Position numbers and translations under genes: made by a program. This document shows positions 52,820-61,800 of a DNA stretch of 64,000 nucleotides, in pieces. Numbering within the stretch: the stretch's first letter is position 1; each line of letters opens with the position of its first letter. A model generated the notes under the pieces. It had not been told where the DNA came from. It did no database searches and was given only the letters and a program-made list of their open reading frames with translations. The stretch is from JABMQB01 sp964408795 (GTDB lineage: Bacteria; Bacteroidota; Bacteroidia; Bacteroidales; Prolixibacteraceae), in contig CAYPAW010000085.1 in assembly GCA_964408795.1 (NCBI GenBank), forward strand, positions 1-64,000, read 5' to 3'.

Positions 52820-53854
52820 ATGCAAACAAGAAAACCATCGGTATTAATCATCTACACAGGAGGAACCATAGGCATGGTGCGTCATCCTGTGACGGGAACC
52901 CTGGGGCCGGTAAAATTTGATCAGATCCTGGAAGAAGTACCTGAACTACATCGTTTTGAATACCACCTTAATTCGCTGACCTTTACGCCTCCGATTGATT
53001 CCTCGAACATGACCCCCGATGTATGGATAAAAATTGCCCGGGCTATTCAGCGAAATTACAACCGGTACGATGGTTTTGTCATTTTGCATGGTACCGATAC
53101 GATGGCTTATACGGCCTCGGCCCTGAGTTATATGTTTGAAAATCTTGACAAACCGGTAATCCTGACCGGCTCCCAACTTCCCATTGGAACGCTTCGCACC
53201 GACGGGAAAGAAAATCTGATTACGGCCGTTGAGATAGCCGCTGCCAAACAGGATGGGAAAGCCCTGGTTCCGGAGGTATGTATTTATTTTGATTTTAAGT
53301 TATTCCGGGGAAACCGGACCACAAAACGCGATTCCGAGAATTTCAGTGCTTTCGTATCCGAAAATTATCCACCTTTGGCCCTTGCCGGGGTAGATATCCG
53401 TTACAACAGTAAATACATTGCATACCCGTCCTATAAAGGAATTCTCAAGGTTAACACCCGGTTTAATACCCATGTGGTTATTTTAAAAATCTTCCCGGGG
53501 ATTAACAAACATGTGTTTGATGCTGTATTTCAGATTCCGATGTTAAAAGGAGTTATTCTGGAATCTTTTGGCACCGGGAATGTTCCTACGAGTCGTTGGT
53601 TGGCAGGCAGTATCAAAAAAGCCGTTAAACGAGGGATTATTATTTTGAACATTACGCAATGCCAGGGAGGACGGGTCGCCATGGGGCAGTATGAAACCAG
53701 TCTGGATCTTTTGCATGCAGGGGTTGTATCAGGAAAGGATATGACAACAGAGGCTGCCGTTACCAAGTTGATGTTTCTGTTGAGCCAGGAACTTTCGTCC
53801 ACGGAGATCAAGAACCATTTGTCAAAGAGCCTGTGTGGAGAAATTAGTGAATAG
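52820..53854 (+). CDS. ansA: Type I (cytoplasmic) asparaginase
   Basis: 344 residues without a signal peptide. IIYTGGTIGMV holds the first catalytic threonine, and VILHGTDTMAYTASALSYMFE holds the second TD pair. ILTGSQLPIGTLRTDGKENL is also typical. It hydrolyses L-asparagine to aspartate and ammonia. It is 12 bp after the tatD-like gene and probably in one operon with it. Confidence 0.94.
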   Translation: MQTRKPSVLIIYTGGTIGMVRHPVTGTLGPVKFDQILEEVPELHRFEYHLNSLTFTPPIDSSNMTPDVWIKIARAIQRNYNRYDGFVILHGTDTMAYTASALSYMFENLDKPVILTGSQLPIGTLRTDGKENLITAVEIAAAKQDGKALVPEVCIYFDFKLFRGNRTTKRDSENFSAFVSENYPPLALAGVDIRYNSKYIAYPSYKGILKVNTRFNTHVVILKIFPGINKHVFDAVFQIPMLKGVILESFGTGNVPTSRWLAGSIKKAVKRGIIILNITQCQGGRVAMGQYETSLDLLHAGVVSGKDMTTEAAVTKLMFLLSQELSSTEIKNHLSKSLCGEISE

Positions 53855-53882
53855 CTCCTCTTTTTTTTTCACATTTTTTTTG

Positions 53883-53889
53883 TAATTTG
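53883..53889 (+). promoter_or_regulatory. Probable -7 element of tRNA-Ser
   Basis: TAATTTG, preceded by TTTTTTTTG, is a one-base-shortened form of TAnnTTTG and lies 38 bp before the tRNA. Confidence 0.4.
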
Positions 53890-53927
53890 CAGCCCATTAT
53901 TTTCGGGGGGGGCCAGAACAAACCAAC

Positions 53928-54015
53928 GGAGAGATGCAGGAGTGGCTTAACTGGCACGCCTGGAAAGCGTGTGTTCTGCAAAACGGAACCGGGGGTTCGA
54001 ATCCCCCTCTCTCCG
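53928..54015 (+). tRNA. tRNA-Ser (anticodon GGA)
   Basis: 88 nt with the long variable arm of class II tRNAs. Acceptor GGAGAGA/TCTCTCC plus discriminator G, anticodon stem CACGC/GCGTG around loop CTGGAAA, variable arm TGTTCTGC...GGAAC, and T-stem GGGGG/CCCCC. GGA reads the serine codons TCC and TCT. Confidence 0.95.
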
Positions 54016-54240
54016 CAAAAGCGGAAGATGAATACAGTACTTAGGTCCCATGCCTCCTGATTACCATAAGGCAAACCAGACCAAAAAAAGTTCTTAACAT
54101 ACGATATAATTTATGAAAAAAGGAGCAAACGGGCATAAAATTTGTGTAAGAATAAACGCTGTTTTCGTAATATTTAATAAACAAAAATCAATAATTAACA
54201 AAAAAATCGAAGAGATTATTAATTAAAATTCAAATCAATT

Positions 54241-55044
54241 ATGAAAAGACTATTCGCGTTAATAGCTATTATGGGGATGTTACTTTTAGTAGCTCCACAC
54301 TCTGTAGTTGCCCAGGAAGAGGTGGCTGCACAAGATTCTACCACAACGGAAGTTGTAGATATTACAGCCGATCCGGAAGAAGAAGCTGCAGCTGAAGCTG
54401 AAGAAGGCATGTCCCTTCACAATGAATTGAAAAAACAGTTTATTGACGGGAACCCGTCATTTATGTCTTTTGTGCTGATTACGCTTATTTTAGGGCTGGC
54501 TTTTGCCATCGAAAGGGTACTTTACCTCAATCTGGCCACTTCGAACACCAAGAAATTGCTGACGAAAGTAGAAGATGCCCTTGACAACGGCGGCATCGAT
54601 GCTGCCAAGGAAGTCTGCCGGAATACCCGGGGCCCCGTAGCCAGTATTTTCTACCAGGGACTCGACAGGGCACACGAAGGAATCGATGTGGTGGAGAAAT
54701 CCATTATCTCCTACGGTGGCGTACAGGCCGGATTGCTCGAAAAGAACCTGAGCTGGATCGCCCTATTCATCGCATTGGCTCCCATGCTCGGTTTTATGGG
54801 TACGGTTATCGGTATGATCAGTGCGTTTGACGCCATTGAAGTAGCCGGGGATATCTCTCCCTCATTGGTGGCAGGTGGTATTAAAGTAGCCTTGATCACA
54901 ACGGTATCAGGTCTTATTGTGGCAATTATTCTTCAAATCTTCTATAACTACTGCGTCTCAAAAATTGACGGAATTGTCAACAATATGGAAGATGCATCCA
55001 TCACTCTAATGGACCTGTTAGTAAAACACAACCTTAAAAAATAA
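54241..55044 (+). CDS. exbB: MotA/TolQ/ExbB proton channel protein
   Basis: 267 residues. An N-terminal hydrophobic leader (LFALIAIMGMLLLVAPHSVVAQ) and an acidic, Ala/Glu-rich stretch (40-60) precede three helices. The core has GLLEKNLSWIALFIALAPMLGFMGTVIGMISAFDAI and VALITTVSGLIVAIILQIFYN in shortened form, typical of ExbB/TolQ. With the two ExbD-like genes downstream it forms a proton-driven motor for TonB or Tol. The long signal-like N-terminus is usual in Bacteroidota. Confidence 0.93.
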   Translation: MKRLFALIAIMGMLLLVAPHSVVAQEEVAAQDSTTTEVVDITADPEEEAAAEAEEGMSLHNELKKQFIDGNPSFMSFVLITLILGLAFAIERVLYLNLATSNTKKLLTKVEDALDNGGIDAAKEVCRNTRGPVASIFYQGLDRAHEGIDVVEKSIISYGGVQAGLLEKNLSWIALFIALAPMLGFMGTVIGMISAFDAIEVAGDISPSLVAGGIKVALITTVSGLIVAIILQIFYNYCVSKIDGIVNNMEDASITLMDLLVKHNLKK

Positions 55045-55052
55045 GAGCAATT

Positions 55053-55511
55053 ATGACTAAAATCGGAAGAATATTAACCATATTGCAGTGGGTACTTGTA
55101 GCTGTTTCGGCCATCCTGGTTATTTCCCTTATGGTAAATATCAGTGATGTGGAATCCGATCCCACCATGGGCAGCTGGATCAATACCAACCTGATATGGG
55201 CATACATATTATTGGTCATAGGAGCAGGGGCTGCTATCCTGGCAGGATTCCTGCATACCCTGACCGATAAAAAGGCAATGAAACAAGGCCTCTTATCCTT
55301 AGGCTTTCTGGTGGTTATCGTTGTGGTTTCCTACCTGCTTGCCTCCGATGCAATGCCTACTTTCCACGGTGTTGAAAAGTATATTGACGACGGAACATTA
55401 ACACCTACGATTTCAAAATGGATTGGTACCGGGCTTTTTGCTACTTACATCCTTCTGGTGATTGCCATTCTGGGTATGTTAGCATCGTCGGTATCCCGAT
55501 TATTCAAATAA
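55053..55511 (+). CDS. Small integral membrane protein of the exbB operon
   Basis: 152 residues with about four transmembrane helices (ILTILQWVLVAVSAILVISLMV, ILLVIGAGAAILAGFLHTL, LLSLGFLVVIVVVSYLLASDA, GLFATYILLVIAILGMLA). There is no enzyme motif. It is 8 bp after exbB and 35 bp before exbD. This position between the two is recurrent in Bacteroidales. A structural part of the motor complex is an inference. Confidence 0.85.
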   Translation: MTKIGRILTILQWVLVAVSAILVISLMVNISDVESDPTMGSWINTNLIWAYILLVIGAGAAILAGFLHTLTDKKAMKQGLLSLGFLVVIVVVSYLLASDAMPTFHGVEKYIDDGTLTPTISKWIGTGLFATYILLVIAILGMLASSVSRLFK

Positions 55512-55546
55512 TACCCTACGTGGTTTAATAACAGGAGAATAAAATT

Positions 55547-56128
55547 ATGGCAAGAAAAGTACCTGAAATACCTTCAGCTTCATTGGCGGATATCGCTTTT
55601 ATGTTGTTGATCTTTTTCCTGGTAACAACTACAATGGACGTGGACAGCGGCCTGGAAAGAAGGCTTCCCCAATGGGTTGACCCAAAAGAACTCGATGAAG
55701 ACGATACCCCGCCCATCAGAGAAAGAAACGTATTTATCGTTCTCGTGGATAAGAATGACCGTCTGATGGTGGAAGGGGAAATTATGGAAGTTGAAAACCT
55801 GCGTGAAGCAGCCAAAGAGTTTATGGCTAATCCTTACAATGTAGATAACCTGCCTGAAAAAGAGTTAAAAGAAGTACCCTTTTTCGGCGAAGTTGAAGTG
55901 ACCAAAGGAGTTATCTCATTACAAAACGACGTGGGAACAACCTATGGAAAATATATCGCCGTTCAGAACGAATTGATTGGAGCCATCAATGACCTGAGGG
56001 AAGAACTGTCCCGGTCAAAATTCGGAAAATCCTACCAAAACTTAGCAAGCGATCAACAGGAAGCCATCCGAACCATTTATCCTTCCAAAATTTCAGAAGC
56101 TGAACCTAAAAAAGTAGGAGGAAATTAG
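55547..56128 (+). CDS. exbD: ExbD/TolR family protein 1
   Basis: 193 residues. SASLADIAFMLLIFFLVTTTMDVDSGLERRLPQW in parts contains the single membrane helix with the conserved Asp (ADIAF) that carries protons in ExbD/TolR. A periplasmic domain of about 150 residues follows, longer than in E. coli. It pairs with ExbB. The second exbD lies 1 bp downstream. Confidence 0.92.
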   Translation: MARKVPEIPSASLADIAFMLLIFFLVTTTMDVDSGLERRLPQWVDPKELDEDDTPPIRERNVFIVLVDKNDRLMVEGEIMEVENLREAAKEFMANPYNVDNLPEKELKEVPFFGEVEVTKGVISLQNDVGTTYGKYIAVQNELIGAINDLREELSRSKFGKSYQNLASDQQEAIRTIYPSKISEAEPKKVGGN

Positions 56129-56129
56129 T

Positions 56130-56600
56130 ATGAGTAAATTTAGAAAAAGTAGCAGCAAGGAATTGCCTCCAATATCAACAGCCTCTCTTCCGGATATTGT
56201 TTTTATGCTGTTGTTCTTTTTTATGGTAAGTACCACTATGCGTGAGGTAACCCTGATGGTTAAAGTAACCTTACCCCATGCTACCGAGTTAAGCAAACTG
56301 GAGAAAAAATCCCTTGTAAGCTACGTTTACATTGGAACGCCGCATCAGCAGTATCAGAAGGTTTTCGGTAATGAACCCCGAATACAGCTGAATGATCAGT
56401 TTGCTACCCTTCGGGATATCCCGGATTTTATAACCTCGGAACGCGAAGCAAGGGATGAAGCCGAAAGACCCATGATGATCACCTCTCTGAAAGTGGATGA
56501 ATTCACTAAAATGGGCATTGTTACGGATCTGAAACAGGAGTTGCGGAAAATGGCAGCACTTCATATCAACTATTCTGCCCGCAAAAGAGTCAATCAGTAA
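56130..56600 (+). CDS. exbD: ExbD/TolR family protein 2
   Basis: 156 residues with the same single helix, TASLPDIVFMLLFFFMVSTTMR, and a conserved Asp. The periplasmic part (HATELSKLEKKSLVSYVYIG) differs from the first copy, so the two are not recent duplicates. Two unequal ExbD genes suggest a heteromeric motor. It ends the operon, 25 bp before the terminator at 56626. Confidence 0.92.
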   Translation: MSKFRKSSSKELPPISTASLPDIVFMLLFFFMVSTTMREVTLMVKVTLPHATELSKLEKKSLVSYVYIGTPHQQYQKVFGNEPRIQLNDQFATLRDIPDFITSEREARDEAERPMMITSLKVDEFTKMGIVTDLKQELRKMAALHINYSARKRVNQ

Positions 56601-56625
56601 ACGTGAAGATTCATTTTTATTATAG

Positions 56626-56664
56626 AAAAAAAAGCCCGGGACTTTACACCCCGGGCTTTTTTTC
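56626..56664. terminator. Bidirectional terminator between exbD and the TrmH-like gene
   Basis: Stem AAAAAAAGCCCGGG / CCCGGGCTTTTTTT, 9-nt loop. The stop codon of the convergent TrmH-like gene (56644-56646) lies in its loop. Confidence 0.85.
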
Positions 56665-57240
56665 AGCTGTCCCTTCATCCTTCTTTCCGAAAACCGGTTC
56701 ACCTGACTTCGTACTTTTGAATTTCACGAATAAATCCCACAAAACCACCCCCACACTCACGGAGATGTTCAACGAATGCTTGGTTCCAAACTGGGGAATC
56801 TCAATGCTTCCGTGACACAGGTCAACCACCGATTGCTTTACGCCTTTTACTTCGTTGCCAAAAATGACCGCCATCTTGCTCCCTTTCCGGGGATTAAAAT
56901 CCGTCAGAAGAATACTGTTTTCTACCTGTTCAACCGCATAGACCCGGTACCCTTCCTCCTTTAACTTCTGTACCGCATCTTCTGTTTTTTCCACATAGTA
57001 CCATGAAACCGATTTTTCCGCATCCAGGGCGGTTTTATGAATCTCCTTGTTGGGGGGTATTGCGGTTATTCCACACAGACAAATGCGCTCAATCCGCAAG
57101 GCATCACCGGTCCGGAATACCGATCCAATGTTGTTGCAGCTTCTCACATTATCGAGAACAACCACCAGAGGATTCTTGGGGGCTTTTCGAAATTCTTCCG
57201 CTGATAACCGTTCCAGCTCACTGTTTTTGCGTTTTCTCAT
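56644..57240 (-). CDS. TrmH-family (SpoU) RNA 2'-O-methyltransferase
   Basis: 198 residues of the SPOUT class. Motif 1 is RSCNNIGSVFRTGDALRIE, motif 2 AVIFGNEVKGV, and motif 3 IEIPQFGTKHSLNISVSVGV (the knot that binds SAM). The catalytic Arg is in motif 1. The substrate may be tRNA or rRNA and cannot be fixed from sequence. The last residues (KKDEGTAEKKPGV) are encoded by the terminator stem shared with the exbD operon. Confidence 0.93.
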   Translation of the reverse strand: MRKRKNSELERLSAEEFRKAPKNPLVVVLDNVRSCNNIGSVFRTGDALRIERICLCGITAIPPNKEIHKTALDAEKSVSWYYVEKTEDAVQKLKEEGYRVYAVEQVENSILLTDFNPRKGSKMAVIFGNEVKGVKQSVVDLCHGSIEIPQFGTKHSLNISVSVGVVLWDLFVKFKSTKSGEPVFGKKDEGTAEKKPGV

Positions 57241-57421
57241 TGCGCGCTCTTTCCCCGTCTCTTTTCTACAGCCTGTTCCTTTCTAAACTTCCAGGCAATG
57301 ACCTTACAGAGGAAGCCTTTATTGCTGTTTTCCTATAAATCAGAACAAAGATACAAACTTCCTGGCACCATAATTGGAATCACGTTTTATCGTTGTAATT
57401 TTATACACAGAAATCTAAAAA

Positions 57422-58006
57422 GTGAAGCCACATATACTATTCATCCTCTTGTTTCTTTCTGTCACCACCTTGGGTGCGATACAGCAGGACACAACCCATC
57501 GTGGGATCGGATGGATTGAAAACGGAGATACAATCATCGAAAGAAGATTAAAGGAAATCTGGGTTTACCCGGGGTTGAACAGCATGTCTCAACGCCAACA
57601 GCGAAGATTCTGGCGCTATGTCTATAAAATTAAAAAAGTATATCCGTATGCCCAACGTGCTAATGAACTTTTAAAAGAATACGAACCAGAATATAGTAAA
57701 CTGGAAAGCCGCAGGGAGCAAAGAGCGATGATGAAAGAAATTGAAAAACAACTTCTGGATGAGTACAAGGACGATCTTAAAAAATTCACCCTTTCGGAAG
57801 GGAAACTCTTAATTAAGCTGATTGACAGAGAGACCGGCCGTACCTCCTATTCGCTGATCCAAGATTTCAGAGGTAATTTTTCTGCCTTTTTCTGGCAAAC
57901 CATTGCCCGTTTGTTTCAAAACGATCTGAAATCAGAATATGATCCTGAAGGCGAAGACCGGATCATAGAAGAAGTCATACGATTGATTGAAACCGGTCAG
58001 TTTTAA
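57422..58006 (+). CDS. DUF4294 protein
   Basis: 194 residues beginning with a GTG codon and a signal peptide (KPHILFILLFLSVTTLGA). The RRFWRYVYKIKKVYPYAQRA block is the DUF4294 signature. The rest is highly charged and helical. A -7-like element TAATTTTA lies at 57396-57403, about 20 bp before the start. It is a periplasmic or outer-membrane-associated protein of unknown function, found mainly in Bacteroidota. It ends 25 bp before the thpR start. Confidence 0.88.
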   Translation: MKPHILFILLFLSVTTLGAIQQDTTHRGIGWIENGDTIIERRLKEIWVYPGLNSMSQRQQRRFWRYVYKIKKVYPYAQRANELLKEYEPEYSKLESRREQRAMMKEIEKQLLDEYKDDLKKFTLSEGKLLIKLIDRETGRTSYSLIQDFRGNFSAFFWQTIARLFQNDLKSEYDPEGEDRIIEEVIRLIETGQF

Positions 58007-58031
58007 ACGTGTAACCGTAATATCATTTCGG

Positions 58032-58595
58032 ATGGAAAAACGTTTGTTTGTTGCGATTCCTATGGATCCCTCGCCAATATTGGACGATTTTTTTTGTGAA
58101 ACAAAAAAACGCCTGAAGGAGGAAAGAATCAAATGGGTGGACAGCAAAAATCTTCATTTAACCTTAAAATTCCTGGGCAAAACCCAGACGAGTCAACTTC
58201 TGCCGATCATGAATCGTTTATCGGAGATTTGTTCACAACAAAAAGCATTTGTTTTGAATCTTAGAGGAACCGGGTACCTGGGTTCCCGGAATCAACCGAA
58301 GGTTCTTATTATCCGTGTGGAACCCCCTGAACCCATAAAAACAGTCAGTGAAAAAATGGACGACACTCTTTCGGTTATCGGCTTTGCAAAAGAAGAAAGA
58401 CCATTCAAGGCTCATCTTACGCTGGGGCGAATAAAAGATCTTCGGGACAGGCAGGGTTTTGACTTCTTTCTTGCAGCTCATGCACGTACCTTTTTCCAAG
58501 CGGTTCGGGTAGAAAAAATCATTCTTTACGAAAGCATTCTTCATTCCCGGGGTCCGGACTATGACATACTTCGGCAATTCCCCTTGCAGGGCTAA
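58032..58595 (+). CDS. thpR: RNA 2',3'-cyclic phosphodiesterase
   Basis: 187 residues from MEKRLFVAIPMDPS. The frame is open to 57987, which would overlap the DUF4294 gene. Two HxT motifs mark the 2H phosphoesterase fold: LHLTLKFLG and AHLTLGRIK. The enzyme hydrolyses 2',3'-cyclic phosphates of RNA, probably in repair. It follows the DUF4294 gene by 25 bp. Confidence 0.9.
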   Translation: MEKRLFVAIPMDPSPILDDFFCETKKRLKEERIKWVDSKNLHLTLKFLGKTQTSQLLPIMNRLSEICSQQKAFVLNLRGTGYLGSRNQPKVLIIRVEPPEPIKTVSEKMDDTLSVIGFAKEERPFKAHLTLGRIKDLRDRQGFDFFLAAHARTFFQAVRVEKIILYESILHSRGPDYDILRQFPLQG

Positions 58596-58614
58596 AGACC
58601 TGCTCCAGGGCTTT

Positions 58615-60039
58615 TTATCCTTGCTTCCCGGCTTTCCCTTTAAAACAAATGATCAGGGTGTAAATGAGTATTTTCAAATCGACGTAAAGAGAGATGTTTT
58701 TGAGGTAAACCATATCGTAAGGCAGCCGTTCGAGCATTTCCTCCAAATTGGATGCATAGCCGTACTTTACCTGTCCCCAGGAGGTAATTCCCGGTCGCAG
58801 CTTATGCAGGTGTGTATAATACGGGGCTCTATGAACGATTTTTTCGATGTAGTATTTTCTTTCGGGACGCGGACCGACCAGCGACATATCACCGATAATT
58901 ACATTATAAAACTGTGGAATTTCATCCAGATGCGTTCTGCGCATAAAATTCCCTATGGGGGTAATCCGCGCATCATCGTTATCGGAAAGAGCCGGTCCGT
59001 TTGGTTCCGCATTGGATATCATGCTCCGGAATTTATAGATAGTAAAGGGTTTTCCAAACCGCCCGATTCGCTCCTGAGAATAAAATACCGGCCCTTTTGA
59101 AGTGGCTTTAATAACAAGGGAAAGAACAACAAAAGCCGGCGAAAAAAGAACCAGGGCTACCACCGATAACAGAACATCAAGGAGCCGTTTGGTGTTTTCC
59201 TGCCAGCCAGGCATCAGTCCGTTGGAGATCTTAATCAACGGTACACTGTAAATGGTGTTGATCTTCACAGAACCGGCTAGAAAATCATATAAATCGGGAA
59301 TCCCCCAAACGGTTATCTGCCGGTTTTCAACAATGGTCAGGATTTCACTCAGGCGTTTGTGTTCGGTCGTTTCAATGGCAATAACAATCTCTTCAACGTT
59401 GTTTCTTTCTATGATCGTTTCAATATCCTTTACTTCTCCCAGCTTGGGTATATATCGGCCCAGGAGAGAATCGTCGTTGTTCTCCACCCGGACAAATCCT
59501 ACAAACCGGTTTCCCGGTGTACGCTCCATGGTTGTCATCTCCTTATAGATTTTCACTGCATTCTCATTGCTCCCAACCAGGAGGGTATTGAAACCGAACT
59601 GCCGGGTATGAATCTTATGGATGATTCGTGTGGTCTGGATCAGTCTTACCAAATAAGTAAGCGTAAAATGAATGCCCAACAAGGTGAAAAAAAGATGGTA
59701 ATAATTTTTATAGGATTCAATCAAATCATCCAGCAGAAAAACAAAGAAAATTACAGTTACCCCAACAATGGAAGTTAAAAGGGTTTGCCCCAATTCAATC
59801 AACCGCGACCTTCGGTAAATATTTTTATAAAAACCGGTTATATAGTAAAAAAGAATCCAACAAGCAGGAATCAGAAGTATGCCCAGATAAAACTGTGGGG
59901 TAAGATCAACAGGAACTTCTGTGCCAAAAAACTGAGGCTCAACTACTTTTTTCCTGTAAATGAAAAAAATAGCCCAGCTCATGGCAGCAGCCAGAAAATC
60001 AAAAATTACATAGCGGGCAACCTGCCTTGTTTTGTTCAT
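58615..60039 (-). CDS. Polyprenyl-phosphate sugar-1-phosphate transferase (WcaJ/WbaP type)
   Basis: 474 residues. Four N-terminal helices, a central CoA-binding-like domain (TLLVGSNENAVKIYKEM), and the C-terminal bacterial sugar-transferase domain: KRLLDVLLSVVALVLFSPAF, GPVFYSQERIGRFGKPFTIYKFRSM in parts, RRTHLDEIPQFYNVIIGDMSLVGPRPE in parts. It transfers a hexose-1-phosphate to undecaprenyl phosphate, starting an exopolysaccharide, O-antigen or protein glycan. It is not inside a polysaccharide gene cluster here, so it may serve a distant one. Confidence 0.92.
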   Translation of the reverse strand: MNKTRQVARYVIFDFLAAAMSWAIFFIYRKKVVEPQFFGTEVPVDLTPQFYLGILLIPACWILFYYITGFYKNIYRRSRLIELGQTLLTSIVGVTVIFFVFLLDDLIESYKNYYHLFFTLLGIHFTLTYLVRLIQTTRIIHKIHTRQFGFNTLLVGSNENAVKIYKEMTTMERTPGNRFVGFVRVENNDDSLLGRYIPKLGEVKDIETIIERNNVEEIVIAIETTEHKRLSEILTIVENRQITVWGIPDLYDFLAGSVKINTIYSVPLIKISNGLMPGWQENTKRLLDVLLSVVALVLFSPAFVVLSLVIKATSKGPVFYSQERIGRFGKPFTIYKFRSMISNAEPNGPALSDNDDARITPIGNFMRRTHLDEIPQFYNVIIGDMSLVGPRPERKYYIEKIVHRAPYYTHLHKLRPGITSWGQVKYGYASNLEEMLERLPYDMVYLKNISLYVDLKILIYTLIICFKGKAGKQG

Positions 60040-60144
60040 ATCGTTCGGTTAAACTTAGTCAAGCAATCTGATTTCCCAACAGATATTAACGGAACGTATG
60101 GCCGGTTCTTTTATTGCTGAAAATCCTTTCTTTTTGGTGAAAAA

Positions 60145-61011
60145 TCAAAGGGAATAACCAGAAAGTTTTCCGTTTATCTCATCAACCACCCGTAAAACAT
60201 CAAAATATTCATTGATTCCGGTAGATGGAGGTTGTTGTTTTATTATGGCTTTAAAAAACGATTCATACTCTTTGACAATCTCAGATTTTTTTGTGTGGGC
60301 GGTTCTTATTTTTCCTGTAAGCTGATGAGTGATCAGGTTCAGATCAAAGTAATTCTTTTCTGATACCATCCTCATCTGGTACTTTTCGTTTTTGTCTTCC
60401 AACGTCAGGTTCAGATCAAGCACCGATGAATCGGAATATTCCGTGCGGATATTCAAAAACCGGTACGCCTTTTCTTTGTGCTCCACATAAAAGGTTTTTA
60501 TTTTTTGGGGTAGATTCTGGCCCATTTGCGTAACCAGCAGAAGGATATCCCAAAGAATTGGTTGGCTGCAAAGGGTATAAGGCTTGCCAATATCAACACT
60601 CAGGAAAAACGGGCGGGTTGTATGATGTACCATGCACTGTACGGGGGTATGATAAAACAGGGGATTGGTAATCTGTACAATCGTTCCGGCCTCATCAATT
60701 AGTTTCGAGAGCTCCTGACATTGTATTTCGCTGAAATCGGGATACCCGAAGAAAAAAAAATGCTTGTTTCTTTTTAAGGCATCCAGAAGCAACGAATAGG
60801 GAATATGGGCTGAATCTTCAAGAATCACAGCATCGCAGCGTTCGATCAATTCAACACGGTTGTATTCAGGAATGGAAAAATCGTATTCCGAACGTCCGTC
60901 TTTTGTTCCGGCAGAAGCTTTTCCCTGGATTTTGATATCCGGATATTTTTTTAATGTCTCTGCCTGTTTTTCTATGGCTTGGCTGTTCCCTATCAATCCG
61001 ATATTCAACAT
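60145..61011 (-). CDS. Gfo/Idh/MocA-like oxidoreductase, N-terminal Rossmann domain
   Basis: 288 residues from MLNIGLIGNSQAIEKQAE. The frame extends to 61053, but a -7 element (TACTTTTG, 61023-61016) lies between the two ATGs. The Rossmann start IGLIGNS deviates from the usual GxGxxG, and the C-terminal sheet domain is weakly conserved. No catalytic Lys of the EKP motif is obvious, which suggests a non-catalytic or divergent member. The -7 element is only 4 bases from the ATG, so the messenger may be leaderless. The substrate is unknown. Confidence 0.7.
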   Translation of the reverse strand: MLNIGLIGNSQAIEKQAETLKKYPDIKIQGKASAGTKDGRSEYDFSIPEYNRVELIERCDAVILEDSAHIPYSLLLDALKRNKHFFFFGYPDFSEIQCQELSKLIDEAGTIVQITNPLFYHTPVQCMVHHTTRPFFLSVDIGKPYTLCSQPILWDILLLVTQMGQNLPQKIKTFYVEHKEKAYRFLNIRTEYSDSSVLDLNLTLEDKNEKYQMRMVSEKNYFDLNLITHQLTGKIRTAHTKKSEIVKEYESFFKAIIKQQPPSTGINEYFDVLRVVDEINGKLSGYSL

Positions 61012-61015
61012 AGAA

Positions 61016-61023
61016 CAAAAGTA
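61016..61023 (-). promoter_or_regulatory. -7 element immediately before the Gfo/Idh/MocA-like gene
   Basis: TACTTTTG on the minus strand matches TAnnTTTG exactly and is followed by TTCT and the ATG. Confidence 0.5.
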
Positions 61024-61124
61024 CATAAATTGAAAAGCTGAGAACGCACTCATGGAGGGAACTTATGAACCTTATTTGTTAATATTGAAACCAGCCATGC
61101 AATGGTCTGCATCTTTTTTTACCC

Positions 61125-61132
61125 TATTTTTG
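61125..61132 (+). promoter_or_regulatory. -7 element of pcm
   Basis: TATTTTTG matches TAnnTTTG exactly, 18 bp before the pcm ATG at 61151, which predicts a short leader of about 12 bases. Confidence 0.55.
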
Positions 61133-61150
61133 TAAGAACAAAACCATAAA

Positions 61151-61798
61151 ATGGACGATACATTACGGCATCAGGGGTTACGGAGAAGATTAGTGGAAGG
61201 ATTAAAGCTGAAGGGAATCAAAGACCGGAATGTACTGGATGCAGTAGGCAAAGTTCCGCGTCATCTGTTCATGGAGAGTTCTTTTGATCATTTTGCTTAC
61301 AAAGACCAGGCATTCCCCATCGAATCCGGACAAACCATTTCCCAGCCCTATACCGTGGCCTTTCAAACTCAACTACTTGACATTCAGAAATTCGACAAAG
61401 TGCTGGAAATAGGTACCGGTTCGGGATACCAGGCAGCGATATTGTGCGAAATGGGGGCCATTGTTTATACCATCGAACGAATTAAAGAACTTTACCTGAA
61501 AGCCCGTGATTTTCTTCCTCAAATAGGATATCATCCGAAATTCTTCTTTGGTGACGGCTATAAAGGATTGTCTACCTATGGACCGTTTGATAAAATCCTG
61601 GTAACCGCTGCTGCCCCCGCTATCCCGGAAGAGCTGACCAAACAACTGAAAATTGCCGGTAAAATGGTTGTGCCTGTAGGAAAACCCAATCGCCAGGATA
61701 TGTGCCTGATCACCCGGTTGGATGAAAAGGAATTCAAAACAGAAAAATGCGGCAGCTTTGTTTTCGTTCCTTTGTTAAAAGGAATCTCAATCCACTGA
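61151..61798 (+). CDS. pcm: Protein-L-isoaspartate O-methyltransferase
   Basis: 215 residues. VPRHLFMESSFDHFAYKDQAFPIESGQTISQPYTVA in shortened form, then VLEIGTGSGYQAAIL (SAM motif I) and KILVTAAAPAIPEEL. The enzyme methylates isoaspartyl residues in damaged proteins and starts their repair. The metallo-hydrolase gene begins 2 bp after its stop. Confidence 0.96.
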   Translation: MDDTLRHQGLRRRLVEGLKLKGIKDRNVLDAVGKVPRHLFMESSFDHFAYKDQAFPIESGQTISQPYTVAFQTQLLDIQKFDKVLEIGTGSGYQAAILCEMGAIVYTIERIKELYLKARDFLPQIGYHPKFFFGDGYKGLSTYGPFDKILVTAAAPAIPEELTKQLKIAGKMVVPVGKPNRQDMCLITRLDEKEFKTEKCGSFVFVPLLKGISIH

Positions 61799-61800
61799 AT

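Noticed and set aside
53844..54074. Minus-strand frame with GERGIRTPGSVLQNTRFPGVPVK-type text
   Set aside because: It is the antisense of tRNA-Ser(GGA). This translation is a well-known false protein in databases.
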